DNA of 64,000 nt from an uncultured Eubacteriales bacterium. GTDB lineage: Bacteria > Bacillota > Clostridia > Oscillospirales > Acutalibacteraceae. Made by a program: the position numbers and the translations under genes. The DNA is taken from NCBI GenBank assembly GCA_934454125.1, contig CAKSFA010000005.1:37165-101164 (forward strand). The letters run 5' to 3'. The notes below the pieces were generated by a model. That model saw only the letters and a program-made list of their open reading frames with translations, ran no database searches and was not told where the DNA came from. The stretch's first letter is position 1. Every line of letters starts with the position of its first letter. Shown one piece after another: positions 33,956 to 42,454 of this stretch.

Positions 33956-35749
33956 TTAAACCCGTTCGGATCGTGCTTGTTCGATATAACGGTCAATACT
34001 GCGTTGTACCACGGTAAATGGTGCAGGGCCAGCTTGAAGAAGTGCAGCATGGAACGCTGTTTCATCAAAGGTGCTACCCAGCGTACTTTGTGCTTGTTCT
34101 TTTATGTCTGCGATTGTATGATATCCAACGTAATATGGAATAAAGGCAGCTGGATTTGCCTGTAGCTGTGTATATTGTTGTTGCAGTCCGGTTTCGTCCA
34201 GTGAAAAGCCCATCTGCTCAAAAAAGCGCTGAAATTCAGTCAGTGACCAACCCTCGTCATGAATTCCAATGTCTGCCAGAATGATAGCACAGTAAGTGGC
34301 GAGCTCATTTTCGCGATACATTTGCAAAAAGGTTGTATCGAGATCTTTCAGATAGTTCATCGCTTCATATTGTGCATAGACGGCATAGCCTTCAACATAC
34401 GCGCTGTTGCCAGCCAGTGTTTTCATAAAATTATTTGCGCCATTTGCATATAGATAGGCATATTGATACATGTGACCAGGATATCCCTCGTGCGCAACGG
34501 TTGAGAAGGTTGACAACGCCTGCATTTGGTTAATCGACGGATTGACCCGTAGCTGTTGCGTGCCATCTCCATCAAGCGTTGGAACAACAAAGTAAGCTGA
34601 GATACCAGAGTCTGGCGCAATCTCTGGGTTCATGTCTGTAATATGATAATTCAGGCCATTGATAGCTGGGAACTGTGCGCTGATATTTGATTTTAGATCG
34701 TCCAGCATGGCGGTGTAGCTGGTGTAGTTTGTTTGCTCTTTGTTGTCAGAGAGCAGTGATTGCGCAACGTTGGGATTGGTCATGGCAAGTGTCATCACGT
34801 TGCTCAGATGTGTTCTTAACGCATTCTCCATTGCAGTTTTTACTTCTTGTACAGACCGTGTACTACCACTGTTTTTTTGTAGTAGCAGAGCGTAATATTC
34901 TTTTCCATTTGGTAGTCCGGCTAGTCCCTGTGTGTGATTTTTGCCGTTTTGCGCAAATTCTTCCATGGCGGTTTGGATTGCTGTAAATGCCGGTAAAAAA
35001 GACTGCGTGAATGCCTGCGTGACTTGTTGTTGATATGATTGAATGGTCTCTGCAGGTAACTCCAGTGTTTCGAGTTGACTGTGCATTGCAGCTAGAATTG
35101 CGCTGTTTTCACCTGCTTGTAGCAGTTTTTCACAACTTTTGATTACAGAATCGGTATCTACTGCCAGCAGTCCTAGTTCCTCCTGTTTTTTTGTGTATGC
35201 CAACACGCTGTCAACATACGGCTTGGTGTCGTTGAGCAGTGTGATCAGATCCTGGGCATCTTGCTCATGGCGAACCTGCCAGTCTGCAAACAACACCGGT
35301 AGTTGAAATTGCAGACCGGAGATGCTCTCAAAATAAGACGCGTAATAATCGAATTTTTCGTTGCTGAGTTTTTCGTTTAGTGCTACTTGATATGCATATG
35401 TGTCGTAGGTGTCTCGTTGTGTTTCGGTCAGTATATTGCGGTTAAAGCTGGAAAAGGTGCGCGCGGCAGCCTGTTCAGCCTGCTGTGCTGCTTCAGACGG
35501 TGTTTCGTCTGGGCGTGCACCCAGTTGTACGGTGATGTTATTGCGGTTCACTCCAAAATTTTCGGGATTTTGCAAATAGGTGTGCGCAGTTAGATAATCA
35601 CTTTCCATTGCTCTGATAAATTCCTGCTCAATAAAGGCATCAAACCGTTGCTGCTCCAGTGCAGGGTTTGCTTGTTGCTGACAGCCGACTGCGCTCAACG
35701 CCAACAGTGCGGCTACGGCCAGTAATGAGAGTCTTTGCATAATTTTCAT
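33956..35749 (-). CDS. DUF885-family lipoprotein (putative metallopeptidase)
   Basis: A 597-residue protein with a lipoprotein signal (lipobox SAVGC near residue 20) and the DUF885 domain. The hallmark AHEGYPGHMYQ is followed by SAYVEGYAVYAQYEA, which together look like a gluzincin-type zinc site (HExxH-like HEGYPGH plus a downstream glutamate). DUF885 proteins are thought to be metallopeptidases, with substrates mostly unknown. The open frame continues upstream, but ATG 35749 is chosen for its GGAG site, the lipoprotein signal immediately after it, and the promoter just upstream. It is transcribed away from the decarboxylase gene. Confidence 0.82.
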   Translation of the reverse strand: MKIMQRLSLLAVAALLALSAVGCQQQANPALEQQRFDAFIEQEFIRAMESDYLTAHTYLQNPENFGVNRNNITVQLGARPDETPSEAAQQAEQAAARTFSSFNRNILTETQRDTYDTYAYQVALNEKLSNEKFDYYASYFESISGLQFQLPVLFADWQVRHEQDAQDLITLLNDTKPYVDSVLAYTKKQEELGLLAVDTDSVIKSCEKLLQAGENSAILAAMHSQLETLELPAETIQSYQQQVTQAFTQSFLPAFTAIQTAMEEFAQNGKNHTQGLAGLPNGKEYYALLLQKNSGSTRSVQEVKTAMENALRTHLSNVMTLAMTNPNVAQSLLSDNKEQTNYTSYTAMLDDLKSNISAQFPAINGLNYHITDMNPEIAPDSGISAYFVVPTLDGDGTQQLRVNPSINQMQALSTFSTVAHEGYPGHMYQYAYLYANGANNFMKTLAGNSAYVEGYAVYAQYEAMNYLKDLDTTFLQMYRENELATYCAIILADIGIHDEGWSLTEFQRFFEQMGFSLDETGLQQQYTQLQANPAAFIPYYVGYHTIADIKEQAQSTLGSTFDETAFHAALLQAGPAPFTVVQRSIDRYIEQARSERV

Positions 35750-35780
35750 AGTTTTTGTCTCCTTTATTGCGAATGATTTT

Positions 35781-35808
35781 ATTATAACACGTTTGCTTGC
35801 AGAAGCAA
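35781..35808 (-). promoter_or_regulatory. Promoter of the DUF885 gene
   Basis: On the minus strand TTGCTT and TATAAT at 16-base spacing, about 30 bases before the start. Confidence 0.65.
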
Positions 35809-35860
35809 TAGCACAGATCTGGTGTTTTAGTGAGAATGGCTGTATCTTGCAAAATATTGC

Positions 35861-35889
35861 TTGCAAATTGGCGCATTTCGTACGATAAT
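35861..35889 (+). promoter_or_regulatory. Promoter of the decarboxylase gene cluster
   Basis: TTGCAA (35861-35866) and GATAAT (35884-35889) with 17-base spacing precede the GGGAGG/GTG start. Confidence 0.6.
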
Positions 35890-35919
35890 AAACACAGAAA
35901 AGCAAGGGAGGTGTACCCG

Positions 35920-37245
35920 GTGGAATCAACGCCACTCTATACTGCATTGCTCCGACATACAAAAGTTGGCCGTTCAGCATTTCATACACCGGGGCATGTG
36001 GGGGCATTGCCACATTTGGCGGAGCTGTATCATTTGGATGTGACAGAATTGCCGGATACCGACAGCTTATATGAAGCCAGTGGTGCCATATTGCAGGCAG
36101 AGCGGCAAGCAGCTGAGGTGTTTGGTGCAGCGCGTACATTGTTTTCGGCAGGTGGCTGCACATTATGTATTCAAACAATGTTGCGTCTTGTGACTATGAG
36201 TGGTAAGCGTACCATTTTGGCAGACCGTGTGCTGCACCGCAGTGCTGTGCATACAATGGCGCTGTTGGGATTAACACCGGTTTGGCTGCAACGTATACCA
36301 AACGCTGGAGCAGGCTTTTCAGGAAGGATTACACCGCAGCAGGTTGCGCAGCAGCTTGCACAAAACGGTGATATTGCAGCGGTTTATCTTACTTCACCGG
36401 ACTATTTTGGCGTATTGGCAGATGTTTCTGGAATTGCGCAGATTTGTAAGCAGTATGGTGTGCCGCTGTTGGTTGATAATGCACACGGCGCACATCTGGG
36501 ACTAACGCAGCCGGATTTACATCCGTTGCATCTGGGTGCAGATATGACGGCTTGTTCAGCGCATAAAACGCTGCCGGTACTTACCGGTGGTGCATTTTTA
36601 AATCTTGCAGTCGATAATGAACAGGCAAAGAGTGCAATGGCGCTGTTTGGTTCCACTAGTCCGTCATATCCGGTGATGGCTTCGCTGGATTTGTGCGTTG
36701 ATTGGATACGTGCCCAAGGGCAACAAGCGTTTTTTGAGTTACAGGACAAGGTGGCACAAATTCGTGCATTGGCAGTTGAGCGTGGCATTGCAATGCCGGA
36801 AGGAGAAACCGATCCGGTACGGATTACATTGCAAACAGCGTCAATCGGCGTTTCGGGTCAAGAGGCTGCAGCGTTGTTTCAAACACATTTGGTTGAACCA
36901 GAGTATGCTGACGATGCGAGTGTGGTGTTGATTGCTACCCCGTTTCACACAGAGCAAGACTTCGCACGAGTGACGGCCGCTATTACTGCGCTGCCACAGT
37001 ATGAACCCATTGTGCAGCCTGATGCATTACCTCGGCAGCCGGAGTCTGTGCTTCCGGTTCAACAGGCAATATTTGCTGCTTGGGAATGGGTGCCGATTAA
37101 TCAAAGTATCGGCAGAATTGCAGCTGATGCTGCTTGCCCTTGTCCGCCGGGTGTGCCAGTGGTAATGCCAGGGGAGCAGATTACAGAAGAAATTGCCTGT
37201 TTTTTAAAGCGCTATAGATTTACCACTATAAAAGTGGTAAAATAA
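35920..37245 (+). CDS. Orn/Lys/Arg decarboxylase-family PLP enzyme (YaaO-like)
   Basis: A 441-residue aspartate-aminotransferase-fold PLP enzyme of the Orn/Lys/Arg decarboxylase major-domain family. Seen motifs are FHTPGHVG near the N-terminus, DSLYEASGAILQAE, SAGGCTLCIQ, LLVDNAHGAHLG and the PLP lysine in SAHKTLPVLTGGAFL. GTG 35920 is chosen because GGGAGG lies 8 bases upstream. In Bacillus the relative yaaO sits just upstream of tmk, holB and yaaT; here it leads into holB directly, without tmk. The substrate is not certain: family members decarboxylate arginine or lysine, but many YaaO-type proteins are untested. Confidence 0.85.
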   Translation: MESTPLYTALLRHTKVGRSAFHTPGHVGALPHLAELYHLDVTELPDTDSLYEASGAILQAERQAAEVFGAARTLFSAGGCTLCIQTMLRLVTMSGKRTILADRVLHRSAVHTMALLGLTPVWLQRIPNAGAGFSGRITPQQVAQQLAQNGDIAAVYLTSPDYFGVLADVSGIAQICKQYGVPLLVDNAHGAHLGLTQPDLHPLHLGADMTACSAHKTLPVLTGGAFLNLAVDNEQAKSAMALFGSTSPSYPVMASLDLCVDWIRAQGQQAFFELQDKVAQIRALAVERGIAMPEGETDPVRITLQTASIGVSGQEAAALFQTHLVEPEYADDASVVLIATPFHTEQDFARVTAAITALPQYEPIVQPDALPRQPESVLPVQQAIFAAWEWVPINQSIGRIAADAACPCPPGVPVVMPGEQITEEIACFLKRYRFTTIKVVK

Positions 37246-37297
37246 ATTATTATGGGTTTTCCGTAAATTGTGAGATAGAAGGAGAGAGGAGGGTTTT

Positions 37298-38164
37298 ATG
37301 CTGCACTTGGAAGAGTGCGCTGTGTCAGAACCAGTGATTCAACGGCTGCGCGGAATGATTGAGCATCGGCGAATGCCGCAGGCACTTGTGCTAGAAGGCG
37401 ATGTTGAAAAAACTGGGGAATTGGCCAGCGTGTTGGCAGCCGGCCTAGTATGCCAAGCAGAGCAAAACAGACCCTGTGGCGTATGTAGAGCCTGCGTGCA
37501 GGCAAGTGCCGGTTCGCACCCTGATATCTATACCGCGGTAGGTGGAGATATGTCACGTTCTTTTAAAGTAGACGCTGTGCGTGCTGTGCGCGGAGACGCA
37601 TATATCCGTTCTCAAGAGGGTGGCTACAAGGTCTATTTATTGCTACGGGCAGACAGCATGTCTGCTCAAGCACAGAACGCACTGCTTAAACTGCTAGAAG
37701 AGCCGCCGGCACAAACGGTGTTTTTATTAACGTGTCAGTCGGCTAGTAGCTTACTACCTACAGTGTTATCGCGCGCTCAGGTATTTTTGCTTACATCAGT
37801 TGAGCAGCCGATACAGCAGGCAGAGGAGTTAGCCGAGCGGATGGCACAGGTACTGCTAGAGACAACAGAATTGCCCTTATTGCAGACAACAGCTCCTCTG
37901 CTGGGAGACAGGATGTTGTTACAGGCAACATTGGTGCAACTTGCAGTGTTGTTTCGGGATGCATTGGCGCAGCGTGCTGGCAGCCATTGTCTGTTGACAC
38001 AGGCTCCGGCTGTTCGGGCACTTTGCCGCACAGTTCCACAAGCAAATCTGCATCGCCTGTTGCAGGTGGTTGAACAGACTCGTCAGGCAACAGAATTTTA
38101 TGCAAATGGTACAATATTAGTTACTGCGTTGTGCGCAAAGCTGCGTGCGGCAGTAGGTAGATAA
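37298..38164 (+). CDS. holB: DNA polymerase III subunit delta prime
   Basis: A 288-residue clamp-loader subunit of the AAA+ fold. It shows the Cys-rich zinc module CGVCRACVQASAGSHPD, DAVRAVRGDA, SMSAQAQNALLKLLEEPPA and a final sensor-like VLSRAQVF. The P-loop is degenerate (GDVEKTGE), as expected because delta prime does not hydrolyse ATP. It assembles with tau and delta to load the beta clamp at the replication fork. GAGAGGAGGG precedes ATG 37298, 52 bases after the decarboxylase gene. ricT follows after 27 bases. Confidence 0.9.
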   Translation: MLHLEECAVSEPVIQRLRGMIEHRRMPQALVLEGDVEKTGELASVLAAGLVCQAEQNRPCGVCRACVQASAGSHPDIYTAVGGDMSRSFKVDAVRAVRGDAYIRSQEGGYKVYLLLRADSMSAQAQNALLKLLEEPPAQTVFLLTCQSASSLLPTVLSRAQVFLLTSVEQPIQQAEELAERMAQVLLETTELPLLQTTAPLLGDRMLLQATLVQLAVLFRDALAQRAGSHCLLTQAPAVRALCRTVPQANLHRLLQVVEQTRQATEFYANGTILVTALCAKLRAAVGR

Positions 38165-38191
38165 TACAAATTTTCAGTATGGGAGGGTAAA

Positions 38192-39061
38192 ATGGCACAG
38201 GTAATCGGGGTAAGATTTAAAGATGTAGGAAAGGTCTATTATTTTGACCCGTGCTCATTTGAAGTAGCCAAGGGCTGCAAAGTAATTGTAGAGACTGCCC
38301 GCGGTGTTGAATGTGGCGAGGTGGTAACGGAGCAGCGTCAGTTGTCAGACAGCAGTGTGACGCAGCCACTCAAGCCAGTTTTGCGGATTGCAACACCGGA
38401 GGATCTGCAAAAAGTGATAGAAAACCATGAAAAAGAGAAAAAGGCATATGAAATATGCCGCGAAAAAATTGCCCGGCATAAGTTGGATATGAAACTGGTA
38501 GAGGTAGAATATACCTTTGATAACAGCAAAATTTTGTTCTATTTTACCGCTGATGGCAGGATTGATTTTCGTCAACTGGTTAAAGATTTGGCTGCTGTGT
38601 TTCGCACCCGCATTGAGCTGCGCCAGATTGGTGTGCGCGATGAAGCTAAAATGTTAGGAGGTTTGGGCGTTTGCGGTAAGCCACTTTGTTGTGCTACGTT
38701 TTTAAACAGTTTTCAGCCGGTTTCCATCAAAATGGCCAAAGAGCAGGGGCTTTCGCTCAACCCGGTTAAAATTTCTGGCACCTGTGGTCGACTGATGTGT
38801 TGCCTAAAATTTGAGCAGGAAGCTTATTTGGATCTGTTGCGCACCGTGCCTAAGGTCAACGCCATTGTTTCAACGCCGGAGGGAAAGGGTGTTGTCATTG
38901 ATCAAAATCTGCTTACGGGTATGCTCACGGTACGCTTGGATAAATCGCCTGAGGGCGCACCGGTAACTTTTCATGCCAAACAGGTCAAAGTAATCAAAAA
39001 TGGCCAAATCAAGATTGACAAAGCAGAAATTGAGCAATTAAAAGCACTGGAGAAAGATTGA
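38192..39061 (+). CDS. ricT: PSP1-domain protein RicT (YaaT)
   Basis: A 289-residue PSP1-family protein. In Bacillus RicT joins RicA and RicF in a complex carrying iron-sulfur clusters that works with RNase Y in mRNA maturation and affects sporulation and competence. The sequence has the PSP1 core with the conserved cysteine stretches GVCGKPLCC and GTCGRLMCCLKFE, probable cluster ligands. GGGAGG precedes the ATG. It is placed after holB, as in Bacillus, but is followed by a ferredoxin gene rather than yabA. Confidence 0.93.
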   Translation: MAQVIGVRFKDVGKVYYFDPCSFEVAKGCKVIVETARGVECGEVVTEQRQLSDSSVTQPLKPVLRIATPEDLQKVIENHEKEKKAYEICREKIARHKLDMKLVEVEYTFDNSKILFYFTADGRIDFRQLVKDLAAVFRTRIELRQIGVRDEAKMLGGLGVCGKPLCCATFLNSFQPVSIKMAKEQGLSLNPVKISGTCGRLMCCLKFEQEAYLDLLRTVPKVNAIVSTPEGKGVVIDQNLLTGMLTVRLDKSPEGAPVTFHAKQVKVIKNGQIKIDKAEIEQLKALEKD

Positions 39062-39093
39062 TAATTTTTTTGTGCTGAACATGCAGAATCCGC

Positions 39094-39121
39094 TTGCATT
39101 TTTTGGTTTCTGTGGTACAAT
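39094..39121 (+). promoter_or_regulatory. Ferredoxin promoter
   Basis: TTGCAT (39094-39099) and TACAAT (39116-39121) at 16-base spacing, about 35 bases before the ATG. Confidence 0.65.
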
Positions 39122-39154
39122 ATAGTTGTAACTCAGAAGGAGGTGCACAGAAAA

Positions 39155-39325
39155 ATGGCTTATCATATTAACACAGATTGCATTTCGTGCGGTGCTTGTG
39201 CGGCCGAATGTCCTGTAAGCGCAATTTCTGAAGGTGAGACGATTTATGTCATTGACCCTGAAATTTGCATTGATTGCGGCGCTTGTGCAGATGTTTGTCC
39301 CGTAGGTTCTCCGCAGCCGGCGTAA
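39155..39325 (+). CDS. 2[4Fe-4S] ferredoxin
   Basis: A 56-residue clostridial ferredoxin with two cluster motifs, CISCGACAAECP and CIDCGACADVCP, one in each half of a pseudo-symmetric fold. It carries electrons at low potential, a natural acceptor for the PFOR in this window. ATG 39155 is preferred over the in-frame GTG 39143, which would lie in the AGAAGGAGG site. It has its own promoter and a terminator after it, so it is probably an independent unit set into the holB-ricT-trmN6-rsmI run. Confidence 0.95.
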   Translation: MAYHINTDCISCGACAAECPVSAISEGETIYVIDPEICIDCGACADVCPVGSPQPA

Positions 39326-39344
39326 GCGAACCGGAAAAATACAT

Positions 39345-39376
39345 AGAGCGGTGCGAAAAGCATCGCTCTTTTTTCT
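39345..39376 (+). terminator. Ferredoxin terminator
   Basis: GAGCGGTGC / GCATCGCTC stem with loop GAAAA and a T-run. Confidence 0.8.
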
Positions 39377-39411
39377 ATTATTCAAGGTTTTTGGGCAGGA
39401 GGTGCCTCTTG

Positions 39412-40158
39412 ATGTCTGCAGATACCCTGCGGTGGGAGCCGCTTACAACAGAATATGATATTCTTGTTTCTAGGCAGCACTGTTTTAATACAGATACCAT
39501 TCTGCTGGCGCATTTTTCTGCGCCACGGAACCGTGAGCTTTGTGCAGATTTTGGCACGGGCAGCGGTGCAATTCCGTTACTGTGGCAGGGTCATTATCAC
39601 CCCAAGCATATTTATGCGGTCGAACTGCAGCAAAATGCCTGCGCACTGCTGCAGCAAACGCTGCAAAAGCACCAACTGAAAGAGAAAATCACCCTGCTTC
39701 ATCGTGATATTACCACCTTAAAACCTGGGCAGCCACCATTTACGCAAGAGTTGGACGTCATTGCATGTAACCCGCCGTATCAGCAGGCTGGCACTGGTCT
39801 GGTCAATGCTGATATTAGTCGTCGCGTTGCGCGTCATGAAGGAGCCTGTACCCCACAGGAAATTTGCTGTGTTGCAGCAAAATTGTTAAAATACGGTGGT
39901 CGGTTGTGTATGTGCCAGCGTCCGCAACGCCTGTTTGATGTGATGCAGGCTATGCAGCAGGCGGGTATTATGCCCAAGCGATTACGTTTTGTGCAGCAGC
40001 GGCAGAGCAAGGCTCCAAGCTTGTTTTTGCTGGAGGGTCGTTTTGGGGGAAACAGTGGTATGACGGTTGAGCCGGTGTTGTTGATTGAGGATGCACATGG
40101 TGCCTTCTCGTCTGAAATGTTAGAAATTTATGGTGATTATAAACAAGGAAGGGCATAA
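39412..40158 (+). CDS. trmN6: tRNA1(Val) adenine-N6 methyltransferase-like protein
   Basis: A 248-residue SAM-dependent methyltransferase of the TrmN6/YabB family, thought to methylate A37 in tRNA. The SAM loop is DFGTGSGAIPLL (about 42-53), with VELQQNA as the acidic end of strand 2, and the catalytic motif is CNPPY (about 120). ATG 39412 follows AGGAGG by 9 bases; the frame is open further left across the ferredoxin terminator. It is one base from rsmI, as in Bacillus yabB-yabC neighbourhoods (yazA is absent here). Confidence 0.85.
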   Translation: MSADTLRWEPLTTEYDILVSRQHCFNTDTILLAHFSAPRNRELCADFGTGSGAIPLLWQGHYHPKHIYAVELQQNACALLQQTLQKHQLKEKITLLHRDITTLKPGQPPFTQELDVIACNPPYQQAGTGLVNADISRRVARHEGACTPQEICCVAAKLLKYGGRLCMCQRPQRLFDVMQAMQQAGIMPKRLRFVQQRQSKAPSLFLLEGRFGGNSGMTVEPVLLIEDAHGAFSSEMLEIYGDYKQGRA

Positions 40159-40159
40159 T

Positions 40160-40984
40160 ATGAGCGGAAAGCTAATCATTGTGGGTACGCCCATCGGCAA
40201 TTTATCTGATTTTTCTCCCAGAGCGGTGCAGGCGCTTCAGGAATGCGATTTCATTGCTGCAGAAGATACACGTGTAACGCTCAAGTTGCTCAATCATTTT
40301 GGTATCAAAAAGCTGATGATCAGCTATTTTGAGCATAATAAGGATGAACGTGGGGAAGAGATTTGCCGCCGCATGGAAAGCGGTCAGATTTGCGCACTTG
40401 TTTCGGATGCTGGGATGCCTGCTATTTCAGATCCCGGCGAATTGTTGGTCGCTCAGTGTGCTCAGCGGCAGATTCCGGTTTCTGTTATTCCTGGTCCCAC
40501 AGCGGTAATCTCTGCTCTGGCTGTTTCGGGACTGCCTACAGGGCGTTTTACGTTTGAAGGTTTTTTGAGTATGAATAAGAAGAGCCGTCGCATGCATTTG
40601 GAGAAGGTCAAAACCGAGGAACGCACGATGGTGTTCTATGAAGCGCCGCACAAACTTGCAGCAACATTGGCTGATATGCTCTCTACCTGGGGAGACCGCC
40701 GTATTGCTGTTGTGCGGGAGCTGACTAAGCTCCATGAAGAGATTTGGCGCACTACGTTGGTGCAGGCGGCAGAACATTATGCGCAACAGTCTGCCAGAGG
40801 CGAGATTGTGCTGGTTATTCAAGGTGCACCGCAGCAGGTAGAACCGGCAGCAACGCTGGAAGAAGCTACCGTACTTGCGCAATCTTATCTGCAGCAGGGA
40901 ATGTCAGCCTCTGAAGCAGCCAAAGCCGCGGCACAACAGACCGGTTGTAAAAAAGGTGCAATTTATCGTGAGATTACTGCTTAA
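40160..40984 (+). CDS. rsmI: 16S rRNA (cytidine-2'-O)-methyltransferase RsmI
   Basis: A 274-residue tetrapyrrole-methylase-fold enzyme that 2'-O-methylates C1402 of 16S rRNA in the decoding centre. The signature start KLIIVGTPIGNLSD, the AAEDTR stretch, LVSDAGMPAISDPG and FEGFL are all typical. ATG 40160 lies one base after the trmN6 stop; AAGGAAGGG is the ribosome site. The length fits the family. Confidence 0.95.
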   Translation: MSGKLIIVGTPIGNLSDFSPRAVQALQECDFIAAEDTRVTLKLLNHFGIKKLMISYFEHNKDERGEEICRRMESGQICALVSDAGMPAISDPGELLVAQCAQRQIPVSVIPGPTAVISALAVSGLPTGRFTFEGFLSMNKKSRRMHLEKVKTEERTMVFYEAPHKLAATLADMLSTWGDRRIAVVRELTKLHEEIWRTTLVQAAEHYAQQSARGEIVLVIQGAPQQVEPAATLEEATVLAQSYLQQGMSASEAAKAAAQQTGCKKGAIYREITA

Positions 40985-40999
40985 CAGTGTGCAGAGCGA

Positions 41000-41028
41000 T
41001 TGTATTTTTAAGATGAAAATGCTATGAT
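41000..41028 (+). promoter_or_regulatory. Promoter of the Ser-rich membrane protein gene
   Basis: TTGTAT (41000-41005) and TATGAT (41023-41028) with 17-base spacing. It overlaps the in-frame ATG at 41024 and so supports the start at 41063. Confidence 0.65.
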
Positions 41029-41062
41029 GAACAGGAAATTGATCATTAAGGGTGGGATGGGC

Positions 41063-41974
41063 ATGAAACTGTTGCAACTGAAAAAAATCTATCTGTTGCT
41101 GTTTGCTATTATAGCAGTGCTGTGTGCTTGTGTTGGCAGTGTATTTGCACAAAGTGCTGTTAGCAGCCAAAGCTCTTCTAGTGGCAGTAGTAATACGAAT
41201 AGCAGTGGGAATCGCGGCAATGTTAGCAGTGGTAGTAGCGCAAGTAGCCGCAATGATAGCAGTAGTGGCCGGAGCAGCACAAGCAGCAGCGCAAGTGGTA
41301 ATAACGGCAGTAGCAGTAGAAGCATTGTAAGTAGCAACAACAGTAGTAGCAGTGTTTATTCCCGTCCACTAACGAATAAATTCAGGCGTAATGATTTGTT
41401 TATTCAAGGTTGTATTGCTGTGGGAGGAGGTATTTTTCTCATTATTGCCGTTATTGGTGCGCAAATTATTTTTTGGCATGTCAAGAGTAAGCGAGATCAT
41501 GAACAGGTTCAACAGGCTAAAGAAAATGAAGTTCCGATGTCTCCCAAAGTTGTCTCGCTGCTGGAAAAGCGTCGCGCAGAGCGTGAGCAAACACTTAAAA
41601 CTCAGTCTGCACCGCACGCTTCAGAATCGCAGGCACCAACTGCACAGGCAGGTGCGGCTCCTATCCTTGCTGCAGATAAGCCTAAAGAAAAACGTACCAG
41701 GGCAAGTAGACGCGGGCAAACACCAGAAATCCCGACCATGCCGCATTCACCCGAACCACAGGCACCAACTGCACCGGCAGGTGCGTCTCCTGTTCCTGCT
41801 GCAGATAAACCCAAAGAAAAACGCACCAAGACACCAAAATCTAAGCACACCAAATCACAAATGCCTGCGGATCAACCAACAGCACCTCTTAAGCAGAAAC
41901 CACAGGTGCAAGAAGAGGTCGATTGGGATCGCTTTTTTGAAGAATTCCAGCACCATCAGGATGATCGTTCATAA
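41063..41974 (+). CDS. Ser-rich single-pass membrane protein with repeated cytoplasmic tail
   Basis: A 303-residue protein of low complexity. A signal-like segment (about 8-27, ending VFAQS) is followed by an outer region of almost only Ser, Asn, Gly and Arg (about 30-100), a membrane helix (about 115-140), and an Ala/Pro/Lys-rich cytoplasmic tail. The tail contains two similar units of about 42 residues, each with SQAPTAQAGA / PQAPTAPAGA and ADKPKEKRT. No family is recognised. ATG 41063 is taken because GGTGGGA lies upstream and a promoter overlaps the earlier ATGs. It may be a cell-wall-linked sensor or scaffold; that is speculation. Confidence 0.65.
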   Translation: MKLLQLKKIYLLLFAIIAVLCACVGSVFAQSAVSSQSSSSGSSNTNSSGNRGNVSSGSSASSRNDSSSGRSSTSSSASGNNGSSSRSIVSSNNSSSSVYSRPLTNKFRRNDLFIQGCIAVGGGIFLIIAVIGAQIIFWHVKSKRDHEQVQQAKENEVPMSPKVVSLLEKRRAEREQTLKTQSAPHASESQAPTAQAGAAPILAADKPKEKRTRASRRGQTPEIPTMPHSPEPQAPTAPAGASPVPAADKPKEKRTKTPKSKHTKSQMPADQPTAPLKQKPQVQEEVDWDRFFEEFQHHQDDRS

Positions 41975-41978
41975 GAAA

Positions 41979-42003
41979 AAGGATGCATACTTTGTGCATC
42001 CTT
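41979..42003. terminator. Bidirectional terminator between convergent genes
   Basis: AAGGATGCA / TGCATCCTT with T-rich sequence on both outer sides. Confidence 0.7.
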
Positions 42004-42007
42004 CTCC

Positions 42008-42454
42008 TTATTTATTGCGTAGTTTTTGGAAAAAATCGCGTAGAATCTCTCCGCATGTTTCCTCTAATATACCGCCTACCACAGTAGGTTTGTGATTATA
42101 CGGCAATTCAAACAGATTCACCACTGAACCACACGAACCAGCTTTACTGTCGCGCGCGCCGTAATATACAATAGGTATGCGTGCATTGATAATTGCCCCA
42201 GCACACATAGGGCATGGCTCAAGTGTAACATACAGCGTACAGCTTTCTAGTCTCCATCCGCCCAGCGCTGCGCATGCCTTATCGATGGCTTCCATCTCTG
42301 CATGATAAATCGCATTTTTTTCATGCTCTCTGCGGTTTCGGCCTTGTGCAATTACTTTACCGTCATGCACGATAACTGCCCCCACCGGCACCTCACCTTC
42401 GCTGGCAGCCTGTCTGGCTAACTCCAGTGCTTGTTGCATATAGTTTTCTGTCAC
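42008..42454 (-). CDS. tadA: tRNA-specific adenosine deaminase
   Basis: A 148-residue zinc deaminase that converts A34 to inosine in tRNA-Arg(ACG). The zinc site is HAEMEA plus PCPMCAGAI, with VPVGAVIV upstream, all family hallmarks. GTG 42454 is chosen: its first bases overlap the TGA of the preceding CPBP gene (GTGA), and GGGGGG sits just upstream, a typical coupled start. The longer frame to 42493 would overlap the neighbour by over 40 bases. Confidence 0.93.
   Translation of the reverse strand: MTENYMQQALELARQAASEGEVPVGAVIVHDGKVIAQGRNRREHEKNAIYHAEMEAIDKACAALGGWRLESCTLYVTLEPCPMCAGAIINARIPIVYYGARDSKAGSCGSVVNLFELPYNHKPTVVGGILEETCGEILRDFFQKLRNK

Noticed and set aside
38192..39061. Frame-disrupting or truncated ricT
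   Set aside because: Length and both cysteine motifs match the family; the gene is intact.
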